A DNA stretch of 64,000 nucleotides from positions 37,465 through 101,464 of the IMG/VR virus record IMGVR_UViG_3300020172_001405; one strand, 5' to 3'. This document shows, piece by piece, positions 17,728-27,108 of this stretch (within the stretch, counting starts at the first letter, position 1; each line of letters opens with the position of its first letter). The stretch is from a virus. The notes under the pieces are model-generated. The model was not told the DNA's origin, searched no databases, and saw only the letters and a list, made by a program, of their open reading frames with translations. The translations under genes and the position numbers were made by a program.

Positions 17728-19293
17728 TTAGAGCAATCCGCCGTCTGGCGTAATTATTAATGCTACTGGCAACAAATAAGGGATCTGATTTGCTGCAAGG
17801 GTTATTGTAGCTACACCAGACCCATTATCTGTGTTTAACTTAGTTAAAGTTATTGATTCTACGCCCGCAATTCCAGCTGCTTTTGATATAACAGAGGATA
17901 GGGCGATAGTTCTTCCAAAGGTATTACTTTCGTAAGAAAATAGGCCGCCGGCGTTTAAAAAAGCCTTGGCAATATCTAGTTTTACAGTGTTTCGTTTAAA
18001 AGCAGCCCCAACAACTACGTTCATAGATACGTATATGGGCACATATGTAGGTTGAACAATAGTTAATGTTGTTCCTACAGGAATTTTATCGGCTAAGTAC
18101 TTTTTAACATTGCTTTCAAGAGTAGTCCAAGTAGAGGTTGGTGATCCTCCCGCAATTCCGGGAGTATTAGTTCCATCATTTTGAGTCTGTATGTACAAAG
18201 TTACTGAACTGTAAATAGACGATATTGCTTTAGCTCTACCAATTTGTGGGGTTTGATTTGCTAAAAATTCGTAGTCTTCTAGGGTCACTGCACGTCTGCG
18301 GGCAGAAATTGCTGATTTAATCTTTGTGCGTAGTTGATCTGAAGTATCAGCATCTGCTCCGCCAATAGCTGAAGCATCATTTGTTACAGACAGATAAGAG
18401 ACTGCTTCGGGGTCTATATTTCCGGGAATAAAAGTAACTTCAGTGATAGCACTAGATACCACATTTCCTGCGGCACCAAGGCTTGTTTTATACGAGGCAC
18501 TTATAAGTTGTCCTGTAGGAGGAACTGCACCATTAACCCCATCTCCAAATATAACTGTTAAACTTCCATCTGCATTTTGAGAAGTTGTAAATACTAGGGC
18601 TGTTGGGCCATACTCAGAAAGAGTGTCAACATAAGACCACGCAGAAAATGCAGCTCCTTGCCCTACATACACAATAAGTGAGCTATCTACAAGGCCAAAG
18701 TCAGGAATTACTATTTCTTGGCTTGACTCGCCTGTAGATGACCCAAGACTTGCTGGTAATGGCTTGTTATTAACTGGGTTAATTAAGTCGGGACGATCAG
18801 TATTTACTGTCTTACCTTCTTTTGCGGTAAGAGTAATTGTTGCTGCGGCCGCTAGCTGTGTAGCAGACTGAGTAGTTTCAAAGTAAACTTCTGTATACGG
18901 CCCATATGTTAATGGGGCCATTATTTGAGTTCCAATAGGAATGTCTATTGGGGCAGCGCTAGTATTTGTAAAAAGCACGTTTACTGTAGCTGGAGTAGGT
19001 CCAGAAGGTTTGTATCCGTACAAAGCTGCAAAATTTAAAAGAGTTTCCCGTTTTACGGCAGTTTCTACTGATGACTCATTAGCTACTCGGTCTAGATAGT
19101 AAGACATTACGTCTCCCATATAGGCAAAGGCTTCTACAAGAACGGAGCCTAAATCGGAAGGGTCTGCGGTATCCCAAGCTTTACCTGTTCTTGAACTAAT
19201 TAAGTTTATAAGATCAGTCTTAAGGGCCGCAAAATCTCTAGAAGTGTAGTCAATCTGGGCCATATTATTTAAATTTGAACTGTCGTATGCCAT
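17728..19293 (-). CDS. Baseplate J-like (gp6/gp47-type wedge) protein
   Basis: 521 aa. The N-terminus DYTSRDFAALKTDLINLI, then DPSDLGSVLVEAFAYMGDVMSYYLDRV, is the recurring opening of phage baseplate J/gp47 proteins. Mid-protein GDGVNGAVPPTGQLISASYK and the helix RTKIKSAISARRRAVTLEDYEFLA match the family core, as does the C-terminal VVGAAFKRNTVKLDIAKAF. These proteins form the wedge ring that anchors the sheath. It directly follows the gp25-like gene, as expected. Confidence 0.88.
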   Translation of the reverse strand: MAYDSSNLNNMAQIDYTSRDFAALKTDLINLISSRTGKAWDTADPSDLGSVLVEAFAYMGDVMSYYLDRVANESSVETAVKRETLLNFAALYGYKPSGPTPATVNVLFTNTSAAPIDIPIGTQIMAPLTYGPYTEVYFETTQSATQLAAAATITLTAKEGKTVNTDRPDLINPVNNKPLPASLGSSTGESSQEIVIPDFGLVDSSLIVYVGQGAAFSAWSYVDTLSEYGPTALVFTTSQNADGSLTVIFGDGVNGAVPPTGQLISASYKTSLGAAGNVVSSAITEVTFIPGNIDPEAVSYLSVTNDASAIGGADADTSDQLRTKIKSAISARRRAVTLEDYEFLANQTPQIGRAKAISSIYSSVTLYIQTQNDGTNTPGIAGGSPTSTWTTLESNVKKYLADKIPVGTTLTIVQPTYVPIYVSMNVVVGAAFKRNTVKLDIAKAFLNAGGLFSYESNTFGRTIALSSVISKAAGIAGVESITLTKLNTDNGSGVATITLAANQIPYLLPVALIITPDGGLL

Positions 19294-19294
19294 A

Positions 19295-19690
19295 TTACCT
19301 AACCGCCGTTACTGTTCCATCAGAACTGAATAGTGCACTACTTACATCTAAGGTCTTTATTGTACTGTCTGGAAGCATTACAGTAATAGTTACCTGAGCT
19401 TGCCCGCCATATTCTGGAAGTAGAGTTGAGATGCTCTGTATCTTAATCTCTGGCAACCAGACTCTTACCGCGGTGCTTACCGCCTGCTTTATAGAGGTGT
19501 CTAAAACATTTTCGTTTTCAAATAATGCTTGCATAAGGTCTGTGCCATAGGATGTAAGCATTGGTCGTTGTCCTACATTTGTCGATAGTAGAGTTAATAG
19601 GCGATCTAACCAAATTTTACTAGCCCGTTCTGTAATTTCTACAGCCCCATCTGGGGATAAAGTATAGGGGTAGTTTATAGCGCGGCTCAT
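19295..19690 (-). CDS. gp25-like baseplate wedge protein
   Basis: 131 aa from the ATG at 19690, which ATGA-overlaps the spike gene stop and follows AGGAG. The GPW/gp25 pattern is visible: ITERASKIWLDRLLTLLSTN, then GQRPMLTSYGTDLMQALFEN and a C-terminal strand region with VTITVMLPD. gp25 proteins resemble a lysozyme fold but are structural, linking wedge to sheath. Order spike, gp25, J is conserved in contractile tails. Confidence 0.85.
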   Translation of the reverse strand: MSRAINYPYTLSPDGAVEITERASKIWLDRLLTLLSTNVGQRPMLTSYGTDLMQALFENENVLDTSIKQAVSTAVRVWLPEIKIQSISTLLPEYGGQAQVTITVMLPDSTIKTLDVSSALFSSDGTVTAVR

Positions 19691-20310
19691 TGCACTCCTA
19701 TCCATACTGGGTACTCAGGGTCTCCCGCAACAAACATAACCCATACTAGTTGTCCAACTTTAGGGATAAGTCGATGCGGGGTGTGTTCCGCCACTCTAAC
19801 TGGGGCTGAAGATCTATTAGTGCCAAAACCAGCCTCTATAGGGTCTATATCTAATCCCTTAGGCGTTAAGTCTTGTTCTTGAGCATCATTCCATCGTTGA
19901 GTAGTATTTTCTATTGTATCGTGCTTATGGGTCAATTGATGGGTTGTATCAGGAGTTTTTCCAGCATGATTGTTTGTATGGGAAAAAGTAACGGTCACGC
20001 TGTGAGCATGGGCCGGGTCTCCTTCAGTAGAGGTAGTAAATGTAGCGCTATGGTTTCCGTGGCCTAACAACAGAGCCGCCACTTCAGAAGCTAAATGAGG
20101 AAGGTGGTCGGGGTGATTTGCCATATTTGTTATAGGCTGGCAAGACCGAGCCCAGCCAGAAATTTCTTGACCAGTAGACTGCTGTACCTTTACTTTAATT
20201 CTATTCTTTCTTAAAGGATCTTCTATATCTACTACTTTAGCCTCATATATACCAAAAAACCTAAATCGACCTGTAGGATCCATTCCATAGTCTTGATCAT
20301 TTATAATCAT
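19687..20310 (-). CDS. OB-fold baseplate spike/hub protein with His-rich insert
   Basis: 207 aa. The N-terminus FFGIYEAKVVDIEDPLRKNRIKVKV and the C-terminal LIPKVGQLVWVMFVAGDPEYPVWIGV are the two halves of the gp5/gpV-type OB fold that caps the tail tube. Between them is an insert of about 60 residues with nine histidines, including HAH, SHTNNH and THQLTHKH. HxH motifs bind an iron ion at the tip of P2-type spikes. No lysozyme domain is present. The metal-tip idea is inference. Confidence 0.7.
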   Translation of the reverse strand: MIINDQDYGMDPTGRFRFFGIYEAKVVDIEDPLRKNRIKVKVQQSTGQEISGWARSCQPITNMANHPDHLPHLASEVAALLLGHGNHSATFTTSTEGDPAHAHSVTVTFSHTNNHAGKTPDTTHQLTHKHDTIENTTQRWNDAQEQDLTPKGLDIDPIEAGFGTNRSSAPVRVAEHTPHRLIPKVGQLVWVMFVAGDPEYPVWIGVQ

Positions 20311-20909
20311 TAACTAACCCTCTCATTCGCAGCCCAAGTAACTGGGCGTTTAATAATAGAAAAATCTGGAACAACATCTTGACCCAGATCATTATAGGGC
20401 TTAACGACTACAGAGCTTGGAGGCGTGACTCCGTAGTTAGGCTCTAAAGTAGAGTTATTTATTGAAAAAGAATAGTCTTGGAGCGTAGATAAAGCCGGTG
20501 TTATAGCTTGTCCCGAAAGTTCTCCAGATATGTCTCTTTTTGAGAAGGCTTTATAAGCGTCTGGATTAGTTTGACCTAAAATATCTGTGCCAACCTCCAG
20601 TTTCATCATATATCTTGCTGGGATTCCACCAAATATGTGTTTAACTGAAAGAACTGTCCAATACCCATCCATCCCGTCTGGCAATCCGTCTAAGTAAATA
20701 GGCTCATACGGTTTAACTAGGCAGTCTCCAATTAAATTTACTTTTGCCCTATAAGCATATCTTTGAGCGTCAGCAAAGTCATTAGCAATATATTTACTTT
20801 CAGTAAGAGTAGTGGCTACCTCAAAAACATTATGCTTAGTAAAAGCTGCTTTAGAAGATCCGCTATTACTTTTGTTTACCTTAGAAAATCTAGAGTTTTT
20901 AGAAGTCAT
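20310..20909 (-). CDS. Tail hub (gpD/gp27-like), C-terminal half as separate gene
   Basis: 199 aa from the ATG at 20909, which overlaps the upstream stop as ATGA and has GGGAGG eight bases ahead. Residues about 25-115 match the last domain of gpD-type hub proteins: KYIANDFADAQRYAYRAKVN, LIGDCLVKPYEPIYLDGL, GYWTVLSVKHIFGG. The tail is low complexity. The first part of the hub is encoded by the gene just upstream, so the hub is assembled from two polypeptides. The clean overlap and good ribosome binding site argue against a sequencing frameshift. Confidence 0.6.
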   Translation of the reverse strand: MTSKNSRFSKVNKSNSGSSKAAFTKHNVFEVATTLTESKYIANDFADAQRYAYRAKVNLIGDCLVKPYEPIYLDGLPDGMDGYWTVLSVKHIFGGIPARYMMKLEVGTDILGQTNPDAYKAFSKRDISGELSGQAITPALSTLQDYSFSINNSTLEPNYGVTPPSSVVVKPYNDLGQDVVPDFSIIKRPVTWAANERVS

Positions 20910-21772
20910 TGAAGGGCCTCCCAAGCTTTAAAGTCTGCAGAAGTTTCTTCTACTACAACAATTCCTTTATCTTCAAATTGAAAGTCTTTAAGCGCATGCT
21001 TTGTTTCAATAATTGTGCCTGTTTTTTCATTATACCCAGTTATAATTCTGTCTACTCTTGAACCCAGTTCTGGAGACTCATCTGAAACTATTGGATCAAA
21101 AGAAATAATGCTACCCATTGCTCTTTCAAGACGAGTAACAGACCCGCCAAGCTCTTTGTCTACATAGTTAAAGTAAGGTGCTTGATCTTTTTTATTAGCA
21201 TAAATTTTATTTTTAGAAACAAATATAATTGTTGTGCCCTCAACTCTTAGCGCAAATCCAGTCTGCTTAGCTAAGCGGCGTAATAGTTGCCAGTCACTTT
21301 GTCCAGCTTGAACTATAGTTTTTCTTACTCGAGGGTGCCTTTGAGTAACAGCTTTCATACCATATTTAGAGGCAACTTTTTTAACAACCTGGTCTGCGGT
21401 AACATTTTTATAGATTTTTTGGTCTGTATTTTTTAATAGGTATGACGCAGATACGCATAAAATATTTGTATTTTGAGCGTCTGATTCATTTATAGGCTCA
21501 ACAGAGTACACATACCCATAAAAGTTTTGTTTTATATTATTTGTACTATAAGTAAATTGAATTGGGTCACCTGAAGACACAACTGTGCCGTCAGAATAAG
21601 GCTTACCTTTAAAGTGCAGCATAAGACGATCATGTTGATCCCTGTCTTGATACAGCTCTGCGCCTATTAGTATAAGTTTAAACTCGGGAGCTTTAGGAAA
21701 AGAAACCTTATACGAATTGTACTCAGCGCTAGATTCCCAAGGGAAAAATTTTCCAGGACCATTACTTAGCAT
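20906..21772 (-). CDS. Tail hub (gpD/gp27-like), N-terminal half
   Basis: 288 aa. Central features match late-control-D/gp27 hub proteins: GDPIQFTYST, a bridging domain FYGYVYSVEP, ITADQVVKK-like DQVVKKVASKYGM, and SDWQLLRRLAKQTGFALRV followed by TIIFV. The usual C-terminal domain is missing here and is found in the next gene. The hub trimer joins the tube to the spike. It overlaps the LysM gene by 11 bases. Confidence 0.75.
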   Translation of the reverse strand: MLSNGPGKFFPWESSAEYNSYKVSFPKAPEFKLILIGAELYQDRDQHDRLMLHFKGKPYSDGTVVSSGDPIQFTYSTNNIKQNFYGYVYSVEPINESDAQNTNILCVSASYLLKNTDQKIYKNVTADQVVKKVASKYGMKAVTQRHPRVRKTIVQAGQSDWQLLRRLAKQTGFALRVEGTTIIFVSKNKIYANKKDQAPYFNYVDKELGGSVTRLERAMGSIISFDPIVSDESPELGSRVDRIITGYNEKTGTIIETKHALKDFQFEDKGIVVVEETSADFKAWEALQ

Positions 21773-22043
21773 ACGGCATCCTTATTGTTGTGCCGGGTTC
21801 TATAGAAAAAGGGTCAGAAATTAATTGGTTAATTTCTAAAATTTGCCACCAATATTTAGAGTGGCCTATAAAATTTTTAGCAAGCTCCCCTAAAGAGTCC
21901 CCATCTTTCCACACGTAATCAATATATTTATAGATAACGTCATCTGGAAAGTATCTAAACACAGCAATAGTGTACTCGTTTGTGTATTTGTGCTTAACTT
22001 GGGCAAGAGGCCCATCATAATACCTAGATACTCTATCAATCAT
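21762..22043 (-). CDS. LysM-domain tail protein
   Basis: 93 aa. The C-terminal half is a LysM-like motif: VWKDGDSLGELAKNFIGHSK, then WWQILEINQLISDPFSIEPG and TTIRMP. In contractile tails (XkdP, gp53, eCIS baseplate proteins) such LysM proteins are structural and clamp tube-initiator and hub. Its place directly before the hub genes fits this. Confidence 0.75.
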   Translation of the reverse strand: MIDRVSRYYDGPLAQVKHKYTNEYTIAVFRYFPDDVIYKYIDYVWKDGDSLGELAKNFIGHSKYWWQILEINQLISDPFSIEPGTTIRMPYAK

Positions 22044-23848
22044 GGTGTTGTCGTTCCTGTACTTGCAGTTTTACTTGCATTTGGGTCAACTTCAGGTATT
22101 GTAGAGTCTTCTTTGTTTTTCTTCTTTAAGTAATCGTCAACAGTTGATCCTGATGGATACCTTAAGAAGCTAATGCTGACTATTGAAAGCATTGGAACCA
22201 TTTTGTCAGTAAAAACTACGTGGTCTACGCTTATGTTTTGTAGGGATCCATAATACCGCATATTGTCGTGAAGCACGAACCATAGGGGTACTCCAGTTAT
22301 GTATCCCTTATCCGCAGACTCTCCATCATAGGTTAATAGCGAGTTGCCTTTCATATCTCTATTTCCGTTAACAGCTCTATATAGAAATTCAAGGTCGTAC
22401 TCAGTACCTCGCAATAAAATTCCCTCAACTTCTTCTTTAGATAGCTGTCTAGGGTAGTTTTTTGAATGTAGTGTTGGCGCTGCTTTTAGTGGCATTAACT
22501 CAGTCATATCGGCAATTCTATTTAAGTAAAGAGTAAAATTAACGGCAATATTTCCAGCAATGAGGTTTGCGGGATCTTGAGTAGATAAGGTCCAGTCAAT
22601 AGACGTATTCATAGGAATGCTATAATTCATACTTTGGGGGTTGTACATAAATTTAAATCCAAAAATAGGTACTTTACCCTTTGTTTGAGTAGCTACGTTT
22701 AAAGATTCTGCAGCTCCTTGGCTTTGAAAAATACGGCCAAGGTTATTTCTACTATCTACAAATTGACTAAATACCGAGTTTGCCTTAAAGGTATCAATAA
22801 CAATGCTTTTATTTTCACGCATGGCGGTTTCGTAGTCAGCAACACGTACTCCGTGAGATATGCCCCTAGACACATAATGTGCAGGTGGGTTGTACGTAAT
22901 ACTGTCCGTGCTAGGTATAGTTAATCCACCCTCTGGTGGTTCAGGGGTCGGGGCTACTGGCTCCTCACAGTTTGCAGAATTAGCTTTAAGGAGCAATTGT
23001 TTAGCGTATTTCTCGCTAGGTTGTTTTACAGGTGAGCCAACTAATATTCCGGCCGTGTCAAATCTGTATAAAATCCAACTAGTAGCTATCGCCGCTGGGA
23101 AACGAATGTCTGGCTGCGTAAATAGTATTTTTAAAGCTAACCATTGTTTTTTACACGCATCGTAAACTATGTTATATTGATAATCTGGCACATTAGGTTT
23201 TTCAGAGTAGTCATACCACGAAGTTCTAGTTCCTGCTAGAGGTGGGCTTGGGACTGCCCATGTAGTTCCAGGAAACATAGCATCAATAATTAATTTAAAA
23301 GGTCTAGTTGGCGTTGTTGCTGCAGCAGTAAAGTTAACAGCTGGTACCTTTCCTTTACGGTCATAATTAACGGCATCAAAGGGCAGCGGCGTAGATGACC
23401 CAACTTTAACACTTATTATTGGCCTAGCAGTAGTCTGTACGTCAGAAGTAACATTAAACCAAAATACTGTGCCAGAACCTCCACCTACGTTTGATTCTGG
23501 CTCTTGTTTTATTCCAGTTATTGTTCCCTTAAAAGTTGTGTTAGCAGTTACAGTTACGTTAACGCCACCCTCTTCGTTATCGCCAAGGAAATTAATAGCC
23601 AATTGGTTGCTTTGTTGGGGGGTTCTTTTATAGACTCTAATTCTATATTGAACAGTATTTCGTGTGTTTACCTGTTTTCCATCAGAAGGTATTAAAACCC
23701 ACTCATTACTATAATAAAAGTCAACTGTTTCTCGGCCACCACGCGCCGATGAACTTGAGCCTGCTGCAGAAACAGAGTAAGTTATAGGACTTATATCTGA
23801 GTACTCATACGCTTGAACTGTGTAATAAAAGTCAGCTGCTGAAGTCAT
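22040..23848 (-). CDS. Tail/baseplate protein, CIS tube-initiator-like C-terminus
   Basis: 602 aa. The N-terminal half is beta-rich with Thr and Ser and not recognised. The C-terminal third has FGFKFMYNPQSMNYSIPMNT, TLYLNRIADMTEL, PLWFVLHDNMRYYGSLQNIS and VDHVVFTDKMVPMLSIVSIS. A phrase of the form FxYNPxSxxYS plus VPLWFVL resembles tube-initiator/XkdP-like proteins that precede a LysM domain. Here the LysM part is the separate next gene. A Pro/Glu-rich linker (EEPVAPTPEPPEGG) joins the two halves. Confidence 0.5.
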   Translation of the reverse strand: MTSAADFYYTVQAYEYSDISPITYSVSAAGSSSSARGGRETVDFYYSNEWVLIPSDGKQVNTRNTVQYRIRVYKRTPQQSNQLAINFLGDNEEGGVNVTVTANTTFKGTITGIKQEPESNVGGGSGTVFWFNVTSDVQTTARPIISVKVGSSTPLPFDAVNYDRKGKVPAVNFTAAATTPTRPFKLIIDAMFPGTTWAVPSPPLAGTRTSWYDYSEKPNVPDYQYNIVYDACKKQWLALKILFTQPDIRFPAAIATSWILYRFDTAGILVGSPVKQPSEKYAKQLLLKANSANCEEPVAPTPEPPEGGLTIPSTDSITYNPPAHYVSRGISHGVRVADYETAMRENKSIVIDTFKANSVFSQFVDSRNNLGRIFQSQGAAESLNVATQTKGKVPIFGFKFMYNPQSMNYSIPMNTSIDWTLSTQDPANLIAGNIAVNFTLYLNRIADMTELMPLKAAPTLHSKNYPRQLSKEEVEGILLRGTEYDLEFLYRAVNGNRDMKGNSLLTYDGESADKGYITGVPLWFVLHDNMRYYGSLQNISVDHVVFTDKMVPMLSIVSISFLRYPSGSTVDDYLKKKNKEDSTIPEVDPNASKTASTGTTTP

Positions 23849-26800
23849 TAGTATGTCCCTATTCCATTTAAGCGTAGTTCGTCTTCTAAGACTTTTTTAA
23901 ATTTTCTAACCATAGCTTCAGCTTCAGCATTACTTGCTTGAGCTATTTGAACGTGCATGGTCACATTTATGTCTTGTTTTGAAGCTGTAGAAAAACTAGA
24001 CGTACTACGTGAGCTATTAACAGCTTGTGCACCAGTAGTGGCCCCAAGAGACATAGACTGCGCAGATCCAATATTTTCTGACCCGCCAATACCGTCTGCC
24101 CCACCAATACCTGCGGCTTTTTGTGCTGTTGCTGCATCATCTAAAAATTTAGTAAATTTGCCGCTAGTAAAGGTTGTCCAACCTTTCCAATGCTTTCCTT
24201 GGTTACTTTTTTCGTAAGCAGCTGCAATATTATACTCTGCATTCTTTAATCTACTGCCGTCACGATAGGGGTCACTATACGCTTTCCAATCTTTTAAGGA
24301 TCTAATTTGGAACGCGCCATAGCTAGGGCCCCATTTTTCAGACACTAAATGTTTATCACCAACTGCGTCTGCCCGACCGCCGGACTCAGCTAAAGCAACA
24401 GCAAAAGCAGTTTGAAGTGACTTTCCTCGAAAACCTTTTGCATATAGCATCTGCATTAACCCTTTGCGGCTTCCTCCGGTCATGCCAGAGCTGTCTCCTG
24501 AAACTGGGTTTTCTTCTGAGTTAATGATTGCTGTTCCTCGTTTTTTACCTAAACCTACTTTACCGCCGCCGTAATTACTAACGTCTTCCCAACCTACGGG
24601 GCTTCCAGAGCTTATTCTGCTGCTTATTAAAGATCCTAGGTCAGCGGAGCTTATGTCAGATAGTGAAGTAGACCCCGCTGAACCGCTTCCCGAAATTGAG
24701 TGAGTAGAGTCTTGTTTATTTCTATTAAATAATCTATTAATTACTTTTCTACCTACGCTAATTCCGGTAGTAACCATGTTTTTAATAAATTGAAACGCTT
24801 TGCCAAAGAATGATTTAGGATCTTTTCTTCCCTGAGCACCTACGCCACCATGGTCTCTAACCTCAAAGTGAAGGTGGGGACCAGTAGATGTTCCGGCGCC
24901 TGAAGAGCCCTTAGCTCCACCAGACTTTGCAACTTCTTGCCCGCTAACAACTTTGTCGCCCTTTTTAACAAGAAGTTTACTAAGGTGAGCATACATAGTT
25001 GATTTACCACCAGCATGCTTAATAATTAAATATCGTCCATATTGACGGTGCATTCCTGTTTCAGAAACTGTTCCATCTCCTGCAGCCGAAACAGAACTTC
25101 CTACAGCTACGCCGTAGTCAATACCTGAGTGGTTTGAACTAATGCCTGGGTTTCTTGCAGCAGCGCCTGGACGTGGACCATAAGGAGAGGTTACCTTTGT
25201 TCCAGGAGGAACTGGCATTTGTAAGATATTTCCGTTTGCTTTTGCAACAGTTGATGCAACGTTTCCACTTGTTGGCATTTCTGGGCCACCCATTCCATGG
25301 GAACAGCCCATTGATCCGTGGGAACATCCTCCGTCCCCACCTCCCATGCCGCCGTCTTTAACTCCACCAGTTGCTAAGTTTCCAACTCCACCTGCAGCAA
25401 TACCTGCAAAAGCTCCAGGTACACCGCCAGCAGCTAATCCAGTAAGTCCGCCTTGACCTAAATCAAATGCAAAGTTTCCTAGCCATTTAGCCCAACCAGG
25501 TAACTTACTACCTTTTTTATTTAACCACTGCTGCGCTTTTTCCATTCCCGTGTAGATACCCGCAGCTAATCCAAGACGGCCAAATTTTGCTAACTTAGAC
25601 CCCTTAGCAAGAATTCCAGTAGCTTTAAATTTACCTTTACCGGTAAGCATACTCATTAAACCTGCTCCAAGCCCTGTTGCCCCAGCAGCACCCGCAGCAC
25701 CCGCACCACCACCACCAGCTGCAGCTGCAGCAGCGCCTGGCCCAATAATTCCAACACGTTTTGCTAAATTAGCAGCCAGTAACATTTGGCCTATGTTCAT
25801 TGCGCCGCCAGCTGCCATACCACCAAGATTAGAGAGTGTAGCGCCAGTATTACCTGCTCCAGGAAATGTTTGAAGAGCACCTTTAAAAGTCATAAGTGCT
25901 TGAGTTACCGAAGGAAGGGCTTCAGCAAGAGAGCTAAACCCATCATTTACAGATGCAGTAGTTCTAAGAGCTACGTTATAGCCCCCTACTAATCCAGACT
26001 CTGTAGCCTGTAACTTTCTAGCTTCGCTAGTATTGTATCTAAATTGTGATCTAATAGGGCTGTCTTTAGCTACGCCCATTAAATCTAATGCTTTATTTGA
26101 ATTGTTTAGGTCGCTTTTTTTTAATCCCCCGCCTTTTGACGCACGAGCAACAATTCCTGCTTGCAAAACTCCTAGAAGATTAGGGTCTCCGCCAGCAACA
26201 GCCATAAGAGATGCATAACCCTTACTGTTTGGGTTATATACCATCTGCGCTTGTTCTGCGGTTATTTTTTTGCCGCCATATAAAAAGTTATATGTATCAT
26301 TAATAATCTGATTCATTGGTCTTTGGTTACCCTGAGCGTCGCGAGTTTTTACGCCCATACGTAAAAAGCTCATGCCGTTCATACCAGCAATTGCGCCAGC
26401 TACTTGCTCATTTGAACCTCCGCTTATTGCGCTAAGCCCACCAATTTGGCCCATAACGTTTTTAGAGCTTCTAGTATTAGCTAAGTATCCACCTTGATAG
26501 GCAAGAGCTGAAGCAGCCATAGTAGGGCCCATAGCGCTTGTAGCACCATTTCCTACTTGTTTATTTGCAAGCCCAAGAGCTTGACGCGTAGACATCCCAC
26601 TTCTACCCGCGTAAGTGTCTAAAGCCATTCTCTGGGTAACAGCCGCCATAGTGTCTGGGGCCATTGAATACGCCAAGCCACCAACAGCAGCGGTTGCTAG
26701 TGCAGCTCCGCCAACAATTTTTTCAGTGCGAGTAAAGCTGCCTAGGCCAAGTTTCTGGTTTCCATCATACTTTCCACCAGTAGCGGCAGACATAGCCTTA

Positions 26801-26958
26801 GCGGCTTTTTCAAAATTTTTGGCAAATTTATCAGACATGTCAACTAACGTCTTCATGTCTTTTATAAAGCCTTTACCGGCTTTATCCATCTTACTTGTGG
26901 TGCCCGCAGCCTTTTTTTCGTCTTCAGGGGTCACTAAGTTTTGACCTTTTGCCGCCAT
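23848..26958 (-). CDS. Tape measure protein with M23 peptidase and lysozyme-like domains
   Basis: 1036 aa. The first 530 residues are helical, Ala/Gly/Met-rich, with hydrophobic stretches, as in tape measures. Residues about 582-705 form an M23 (LytM) endopeptidase: HSGID (H610, D614) and PHLHF (H695, H697), complete for zinc binding. Residues about 825-945 resemble a lytic transglycosylase/lysozyme: AVALAESGG with E858 and SYGAFQI. A linker carries the pair CSHGSMGCSHG (545-555). It sets tail length and probably digests peptidoglycan during DNA injection. Confidence 0.85.
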   Translation of the reverse strand: MAAKGQNLVTPEDEKKAAGTTSKMDKAGKGFIKDMKTLVDMSDKFAKNFEKAAKAMSAATGGKYDGNQKLGLGSFTRTEKIVGGAALATAAVGGLAYSMAPDTMAAVTQRMALDTYAGRSGMSTRQALGLANKQVGNGATSAMGPTMAASALAYQGGYLANTRSSKNVMGQIGGLSAISGGSNEQVAGAIAGMNGMSFLRMGVKTRDAQGNQRPMNQIINDTYNFLYGGKKITAEQAQMVYNPNSKGYASLMAVAGGDPNLLGVLQAGIVARASKGGGLKKSDLNNSNKALDLMGVAKDSPIRSQFRYNTSEARKLQATESGLVGGYNVALRTTASVNDGFSSLAEALPSVTQALMTFKGALQTFPGAGNTGATLSNLGGMAAGGAMNIGQMLLAANLAKRVGIIGPGAAAAAAGGGGAGAAGAAGATGLGAGLMSMLTGKGKFKATGILAKGSKLAKFGRLGLAAGIYTGMEKAQQWLNKKGSKLPGWAKWLGNFAFDLGQGGLTGLAAGGVPGAFAGIAAGGVGNLATGGVKDGGMGGGDGGCSHGSMGCSHGMGGPEMPTSGNVASTVAKANGNILQMPVPPGTKVTSPYGPRPGAAARNPGISSNHSGIDYGVAVGSSVSAAGDGTVSETGMHRQYGRYLIIKHAGGKSTMYAHLSKLLVKKGDKVVSGQEVAKSGGAKGSSGAGTSTGPHLHFEVRDHGGVGAQGRKDPKSFFGKAFQFIKNMVTTGISVGRKVINRLFNRNKQDSTHSISGSGSAGSTSLSDISSADLGSLISSRISSGSPVGWEDVSNYGGGKVGLGKKRGTAIINSEENPVSGDSSGMTGGSRKGLMQMLYAKGFRGKSLQTAFAVALAESGGRADAVGDKHLVSEKWGPSYGAFQIRSLKDWKAYSDPYRDGSRLKNAEYNIAAAYEKSNQGKHWKGWTTFTSGKFTKFLDDAATAQKAAGIGGADGIGGSENIGSAQSMSLGATTGAQAVNSSRSTSSFSTASKQDINVTMHVQIAQASNAEAEAMVRKFKKVLEDELRLNGIGTY

Positions 26959-26960
26959 AT

Positions 26961-27089
26961 TTATCTCACCGCCTTAGGTTTCATTGCAGCTTTACTTAAC
27001 CAAACCATTCTTTCTCTAAAAGAGAGGGAACGAATATCTGTTAACGTCCATCCTGGATAGTGCTGAGCTAGAAGATCGTAGCTATCCAT
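26961..27089 (-). CDS. Small tail chaperone-like ORF upstream of tape measure
   Basis: 42 codons from an ATG at 27089, found by hand. It encodes MDSYDLLAQHYPGWTLTDIR and then SLSFRERMVWLSKAAM. Its stop lies two bases before the tape measure ATG. Short ORFs with a W-T-xx-xI/xxL-xxRxxW pattern occur here in other myoviruses. No ribosome binding site precedes the ATG, and the frame is open upstream into the previous gene, so it may instead be made as a frameshift extension. Confidence 0.55.
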   Translation of the reverse strand: MDSYDLLAQHYPGWTLTDIRSLSFRERMVWLSKAAMKPKAVR

Positions 27090-27108
27090 TAGTACGTCAT
27101 AACTTGAC

